Shown piece after piece: positions 58,740 through 64,000 of a stretch of DNA of 64,000 nucleotides; positions within the stretch are counted from its first letter, which is position 1, and the number at the start of each line of letters is the position of its first letter. Where the stretch lies: NCBI GenBank assembly GCA_002224055.1, contig AZLU01000043.1, positions 116,319-180,318 on the forward strand, written 5' to 3'. A program made the translations under genes and the position numbers. The notes below the pieces were generated by a model, which did no database searches, had not been told where the DNA came from, and worked only from the letters and a program-made list of their open reading frames with translations. This DNA is from Pezizomycotina sp. ARF18. Lineage: Eukaryota; Ascomycota.

Positions 58740-60560
58740 GCATAAAGAGCCTAGAACTCACAAGATATAAGAGATTCGTAAGTTTCAGCCATCTTGGCTG
58801 TTCCAAAGTGCGAGGAGAAGAGAGTATGTTCGAGCACAGCATGGGAATCGTGATCGTTTGCCAGGGTGCGTGTATGAAGGACATTTTATCCAGATCATCC
58901 AGCGAGTCAAGCCCACTCCGGCGCCGAGAGTCAAAAATGTGTTCCATCAAAGCGGTAACCCCGAAAGATGGAGATAGTGTCCTAGCTTGAAGAGAAAGGG
59001 ATAGGACTACAAAACACTTTATCATGGTCTCGTTATGAAAAAGAGATGGCTGCAGGAAGAGGTACCTTTCTCGAGATTGCAATGGAAATCAGGAGGAATA
59101 ACTGCTGATGAAATCGGGATCTCCGAGGAGCACTCCTGGGGGATCGAGAATCAGACTTGAAGAGAGTACTCGGTGATAATATCGACTAGATTCTTACGAC
59201 AATTTCACTTTGCACAGAAAAAAAAAATATCCACAATAAATATGCTGACTTCTGAGAGAATTAAAAGTTGGTTAAGAGGACCCCAGAATTAGAGCTTCTA
59301 GATATATATACTCGGGGATACACGAGCCTATTAGGCTGCCGCGAAAGGTTCGATGTGAGAAATTGAAAAATGGGCCAGCCTTCTCGCGAGCCAGCCCTCT
59401 TGCCAGCCTTCCAACAGGCCTTCGTTTAACAGGGTACACGGCTACATTAGGAAATCACTTCCGAAGTCCCTCAAAGATCACTCTTGCGGCCCAAAGCGTT
59501 CTATGCACAAACTTCGGTGAAGAATATTACATTTTACATAGAATACACCTCCGCTTCTAAATCATGTTTTTTTCCGACAAGATGATGGAATCAATCGTCT
59601 TCTTGGTTATCTTAACACAAGAGACCTCATTGTGTTTTCCTAGTAGCTGGATCGAGTGCCACTGTCGCTAACAATAAATAAAGTAAAAAGAGACACTACG
59701 AATCGTATCTCCTAGCGGAATCCTGCTTAGGTTACCTGAGGTAATTTCAAGAGTTTTCGCGGAAAACGCGGCGGTTACTAGATTAGCACGACATATTGTA
59801 TATCTAGACTTCGGATCGCGGTGATATTAGTATAGAGACGTGGCAGCAGGCGCGAGGCTTCCATATTTCATACTCGATATCGATATCTTCCTACGGGACC
59901 GGCCAGGTAAAACTATTAGAAAGCCTTGGCTGTATTTGCGCAAGATGGTATGCTTTAAGTCATGGGTTAGTACCCATATTTAGCGGCAAATAAGCGGACT
60001 AGTTTAAAGATGTTGTATGGTTGCATATGTCTACGAGTATTGCTCCGTGACAACGTGTCGAGTACGGTGTACCTAGTATGCTTTTTATAAAAGTGGTTTA
60101 TATTTGACTAGACAATATCGTAAATATGGGTGGTAACAAAGTCGATATAGGCCTCCTGGCCCAGATTCTCTTGGCTAATAAGAATATTTCTTAGTGGAGT
60201 ATAGGCAGGCGTAGAGTAAATACGAAATAGTGCAGATATATCCTTCACGAGCAGTAGATTTGCTTTAGAATGATATATTTTCAAACATATTCCATTATAA
60301 AGATGTAGTAGCAAATAGAAAGAACAGAAAACAATCTAACATCAGTTGACGAAGAAACCGAGTTCATAACCAAGTAAAATCCAGGATTTTTTTTTTTTTT
60401 TTTTAAAAAAAAATAAAGGTATAAGATAAAACAAAACTTTTAAAGATTAAAGCAAAACTATGCAGAACAACAAACAAGAACCATAGGGAAGAATGAAATA
60501 TACAGGTTAAATTTTGTATAGGTTAATGAGATTGTATAAACCATCGTTAACGCTCGCTGG
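58740..60560. other. intergenic
   Basis: No gene was recognised. Frames at 58690-59082 (-) and 58736-58990 (+) overlap and lack motifs. T20-A10 lies at about 60388-60417. Confidence 0.5.
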
Positions 60561-60568
60561 AGTTCAAA

Positions 60569-61399
60569 TCATCCGCCTACTCCTGGATTATCACGTCCGT
60601 TGCGTATAAGCGATTCCTCCAACATTTTCCTCGTTTGTCCGTAAAGTCTGCGGAGGTTTCTATTCTCCTCCGACAGTTCGTCAATTTTGTTTCGCGCCTT
60701 CTCAAGCTCCAAACGAAGCTCCTCTTGAGCCGGATCGGGGAAAAAAGCGGATTCATGTTGCGATCCGGCTGAATTAACACCAACGCTATCCTGGTATAGT
60801 TTCAGTCGCACGTGCTTCTTCGATTTCAAATGCTGATCGTAATTGCGCTTCCAGACGAATTTTTCGTCGCAAAGAAGGCATTCGTGGCTGTGGACCCCGT
60901 GGATAGTCCAGAGGTGTTCGTCGTGTGTTTTCTGATTGCTAAAGAGGATATCGCAATCGTAACATTTGTACGTGTCAATGGTTCGCTGGCGACGGCGCTT
61001 TCTGCCGTCCGTAGCGGGGACCCGAGGATTCGAGTCGGACATGGAGAAGGATTATTTGTATGGTTAGAGCTGGTGTTTATTCCCAGTTCTGTAATGTCGT
61101 AAGTAGCTGCGGGAGGTAAATTTAGGTCGGGCAGAGTCGGCTCGGACTCATGCTGATTTTCTGTTTGTTCGAAAGGAATTTGTGCTTCCGGATTGAAATT
61201 GCTATTGCTAAAAACGTTGTTGAAGTTACAATTGTAGAAACTGGGATGGTTCATATAAAAGCTTGGGTTTTGGTTATCGAAATTGAAGATATCTATAATT
61301 TCTCGTTAGAGATATACCTCGTTGACCTGTTATACAGAACATGGGTTTAAAGCACTAACCGGTTAGATCGAACTCGTTTACGAAGTCGTTTGGATCCAT
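60569..61399 (-). CDS. C2H2 zinc-finger/coiled-coil protein Z4 (best-preserved member)
   Basis: Exon 1 is MDPNDFVNEFDLT (61399-61360). A 67-nt intron (61293-61359, GTTAGT...TATAG) falls in phase 1, and exon 2 continues DIFNFDNQNPSFYMNHPSFY, then an acidic head (ENQHESEPTLPDLNLPPA). One slip later, MSDSNPRVPATDGRKRRRQR gives a basic stretch leading to two fingers: CYDCDILFSNQKTHDEHLWT-IH and CLLCDEKFVWKRNYDQHLKS-KKH. The C-terminus is a coiled coil (ELRLELEKARNKIDELSEEN; RNLRRLYGQTRKMLEES) ending NPGVGG at 60569. The basic-finger-zipper layout suggests a dimeric nucleic-acid-binding regulator acting in the nucleus. Its neighbour Z5 is a tandem copy 1.3 kb upstream. Confidence 0.8.
61293..61359 (-). 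other. family-conserved phase-1 intron of Z4
   Basis: 67 nt, GTTAGT donor and TATAG acceptor. The exon ends TCTAACCG, identical to the end of exon 1 in Z5. Confidence 0.8.
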
Positions 61400-61502
61400 G
61401 TTGGCGAAACAGGGATCAGTGTTAATTCTATAGGCTCTAGGTGTTCACAGGAAATTCCAATTGAGAGCTGGGAACCACTAAGTCGATTCTCGGGAGGCTT
61501 CT

Positions 61503-61531
61503 GATGGGGCCTCATGGCATGGGCCCCATGC
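61503..61531. promoter_or_regulatory. GC-rich palindrome upstream of Z4
   Basis: ATGGGGCC...GGGCCCCAT arms surround a short loop, and GCATGGGCCCCATGC is itself near-palindromic. It lies about 100 bp upstream of the Z4 start codon, so it could be a dimer binding site. The role is inferred. Confidence 0.35.
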
Positions 61532-62629
61532 TGCAGAGACAAAGCGGTATCCATCTTGAGCATCTCGGGAGAAGATTTAGTTTTCGCAAATCTAAGGAAT
61601 ATACAGCGAGGATCGCAAAAGAAAGGGTTAAAGAAGAAAACGTTCGACGTTGGGAAAAAAAAAAAAATGAAAGATCAAGTCGCAGATGCGATAAGTCGTT
61701 GATGGAGTGAACGCGATAAATCTCAGCAGTTCTCTGGAGCTTTATATAAACGTGTTCCGAGATGCAGTCACAGCTTAAATGGTTAAATTTCTTGACCTTG
61801 CAAGTTCATGTGCCTTATTTCCTGCCTAAAGCGCACGGGAAATATGGCCGCGCGCAGGGGATTTCGTTAAAAGCACTCTTGCGAGGGCTATCGTGAGCTC
61901 CGATAGGTCTGTTGACTCGCCTCGCAGCTGCAGGCAGATCAATTAGGGTGGAAATTCCCTCATGAAGTGGTGGGAAAAAAATTATGACTGTACTGCCCCA
62001 TGGAATTGGGGAAGGAGGCGCAAGGCTGATCAGCCGCACCCATCAATGACGTACATATTTAATTGAACTAGCCACCAAGATGCTCGAAATAAACAGGCTA
62101 CCAAGATTTTGGAAATAAACAGAATAAACGTTCATCTGCGAAAAGGTCTAGAACTTTGAAGATAATGGACGTAAATCGACTCTCCGTTACTTTGAGGTAA
62201 ATGGGAATCGTAGACGTTGTCAATTTATTTTTATAAATGTACGGCTGAGATAAAACGGTGTTCGACATCATAGGTTGGTGGCCTTGTCTTAATCTGGATT
62301 TCATTTGTGCCGTTGTCGAATCAATAGCTATTGGACTCGGACTCGAAAAGAACAGGTTTCATGCAACAATATCAATAATAGAAAGGTCTAGAACTTTAGC
62401 AGCTATTGAGCAAAAAGTTACAAGTGTGTAACTCGAGTTTCCCTTTTCTAAGCAGTTCTTTAGTTTTGTATGATGAACAAACCAACAAGCAAATAAAATA
62501 TAGACATGGCGACGAAGATGCAGTCAAATACTTGAAGTATAATAAAATTCAAGTTCAAATATAATTAATGTGACGGCGAAGCCAGCTGGAAACTATACAG
62601 CTTAAAGCTGTAAATCTGACATAAGAGAT

Positions 62630-62692
62630 AAGAAAGAAAGAAAGGTAGAAAGAAAGAAGGAAGGAAGGAAGGGAAAAAAAAAAAGAAAAAAA
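62630..62692. repeat. AAAG/AAGG purine microsatellite
   Basis: Repeats of AAAG, then AAGG, then an A-rich run, just downstream of the Z5 stop codon. Confidence 0.9.
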
Positions 62693-62720
62693 CTAGAAAG
62701 GTATTTACTTGTAGTCTGGT

Positions 62721-63594
62721 TCATCCGTTTCCTGCTTTGGATTGTCGTAGAATGCTAGCAGTCTCCGGGAAAAGCCGTCTCCACGTATCATTCTGTTCTC
62801 TGAGACGACAATTCTCCTCCACCAGGCGCCGGACATCTTCATCCCGGTTACCTACTCTCAAGCGTTGGTTTTCGTCTGATAGGTCTCGCAATTCCTCGCG
62901 CAGACTTTCGACAACCAATAAAAGTTCGCGATCGGACTTAGCGTCTATTCCGACCAGGAGTGCTTTCTGAGAGTCCACGGTACAATTATGCTTTTTCGTG
63001 TTTAAATGCTGCCTGTAATGCTTCCTCTCGACGAACTTCTCTTTGCACGGCTTGCATTCGTAGCTTTCGACGTCGTGGTCGTTCCAGCGGTGTATTTCGT
63101 ACTTCTTTTTGTTATGAAACACGGCCGCGCAGTTTTCGCACGGATATATCGTCTTCTGTCTTCGTTTCTTTCTTTCTTGGAAGACACCTATACCCAATGG
63201 GATTCTGAGGGCTAGCGCTCGGTGTTTGTGTGGCGGGAGAATGTACGCCGCTAGCGGTGGAAACCGTACTAGGGCTACTGTGTTCAATATATGCCGTCGG
63301 GGTTGCTAGCATTAGCGTCGGTAGATTTACTATCTAAAGAGTCGGCTCGGACTCCCAAAGATCTACTATATTCGGTTGAGAGTGTCCAATTGAGGACGGA
63401 AATTGTTCTTGAAAGACGGCAAATGTATCGTTGGGGGAATCGGCGTTTGTTAGGGAGAGTATGATATCTGAGATGTCAAGACGATTGCTTAAATATTCTG
63501 GGAAAGGAAAGGTTAGTTTTTTCTTTGAGTTGGCGATGACGAGATCAGGCTAATTAAAGGGTTATACCGGTTAGATCAACTCGTCGTTTCCCAT
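62721..63594 (-). CDS. C2H2 zinc-finger/coiled-coil protein Z5
   Basis: Exon 1 begins MGNDEL (63594) and ends TCTAACCG like Z4; one base seems missing relative to Z4 (GAGTT-GATC versus GAGTTCGATC). A 70-nt intron (63498-63567, GTATAA...CCCAG) follows. Exon 2 opens EYLSNRLDISDIILSLTNAD, with an acidic/hydrophobic head (IVDLWESEPTL) and a Ser/Pro-rich linker (SPATQTPSASPQNP). Basic KKRRQKTIYPC leads to two fingers: CENCAAVFHNKKKYEIHRWN-DH and CKPCKEKFVERKHYRQHLNT-KKH. A long coiled coil (LLVVESLREELRDLSDENQR; VRRLVEENCRLREQNDTWRR) ends SKAGNG at 62721. It is a tandem partner of Z4 and the product is predicted nuclear. Two or three slips. Confidence 0.78.
63498..63567 (-). other. family-conserved phase-1 intron of Z5
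   Basis: 70 nt, GTATAA donor and CCCAG acceptor. Same phase and a homologous exon-1 end as in Z4. Confidence 0.75.
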
Positions 63595-63599
63595 AAGGA

Positions 63600-64000
63600 C
63601 GAAGTTGCTATGGTGGAGTCTTGTTGGTTTGGCCGTGCCTTCGAGTTAATGGATTGTGATAGAGGAACAGAAGAGACCCGAAACCGGGGAAAATGTGGAC
63701 GGAATCTAGGAATTATTAGCAAAGTCTTTCACTTTTTCTTAGCATTTTCATTTTTCCCTTCTTCTCATGTTCAAGATCGATATTACTGACATTAGAACTC
63801 TCAGCATGTTCGGGGTCAGGACTAGATGATATACGCGTAGAATTGGTTGATGTTTCTTATGTTTCAGTAATTCCAAGATGATGGCGTTGAAGGCAGAAAA
63901 AGAGTCAATTTGATAAATGCTCAGAATAGTCCCTAAAAACGAGTTGAGGGCCTTTGGCGGAAGATCGAATAGTGCGCGTTGGTATCTGGATCTCAGAAAC
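63600..64000. other. 5' flank of Z5 to window end
   Basis: No gene was recognised in the last 400 bases. Confidence 0.6.

Larger units (their letters stand above)
61405..62715. other. spacer between Z4 and Z5
   Basis: No gene. A GC-rich palindromic site lies at 61503-61531 and a purine microsatellite at about 62630-62692. The plus frame 61504-61710 is probably chance. Confidence 0.55.

Overview
The window looks like AT-rich, gene-sparse accessory DNA of a filamentous ascomycete (Pezizomycotina). The evidence is a Zn2Cys6 regulator, F-box proteins, a fungal STAND/NACHT protein, a seven-helix protein of the fungal rhodopsin-domain class and a DUF6594-type membrane protein, together with short introns (about 55-115 nt) carrying GTAAGT-like donors and CTAAC-like branch sites. 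I could not place it to genus. I saw no rRNA, tRNA, CRISPR, operon structure or intact transposon.

Layout: 1-2152 (-) zinc-knuckle repeat genes; 3443-5831 (-) Zn2Cys6 regulator; 7084-7153 strong hairpin; 7383-9017 (+) F-box/LRR-like gene; 10092-11625 (-) coiled-coil protein; 12-17.9 kb almost empty; 17973-18484 (+) orphan gene; 20487-28480 (-) four members of an undescribed coiled-coil family (A-D), two with a six-cysteine head; 29464-30248 (-) conserved orphan; 30.3-35.2 kb almost empty; 35216-35837 (+) orphan; 37.2-38.6 kb (-) NACHT protein; 39107-39880 (+) orphan with a 231-bp tandem copy; 41054-42462 (+) rhodopsin-domain protein; 43418-44061 (+) F-box gene; 44.6-46 kb (-) DUF6594-type gene; 46.95-63.6 kb an interleaved set of three SAP-like paralogs (P1-P3) and four clear plus one degenerate C2H2/coiled-coil paralogs (Z0, Z1, Z3-Z5), with a separate small C2H2 gene.

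The most interesting pattern is that three local gene families, plus the zinc-knuckle genes, all look like nucleic-acid or chromatin-facing proteins: C2H2 + leucine-rich coiled coil + acidic head; SAP-like head + acidic tail; six-Cys head + coiled coil + acidic tail. They are arranged as dispersed local duplications, as expected of a lineage-specific expanding region.

A second point affects every gene model. Nearly every gene is cut into reading-frame pieces that still align end to end and keep coding character. The 231-bp tandem copy near 39.1-39.55 kb differs between its two units mainly by small, often single-base, insertions or deletions. The simplest reading is residual long-read indel error, not wholesale gene death, so all coordinates below are spans of a gene, not exact exon lists.
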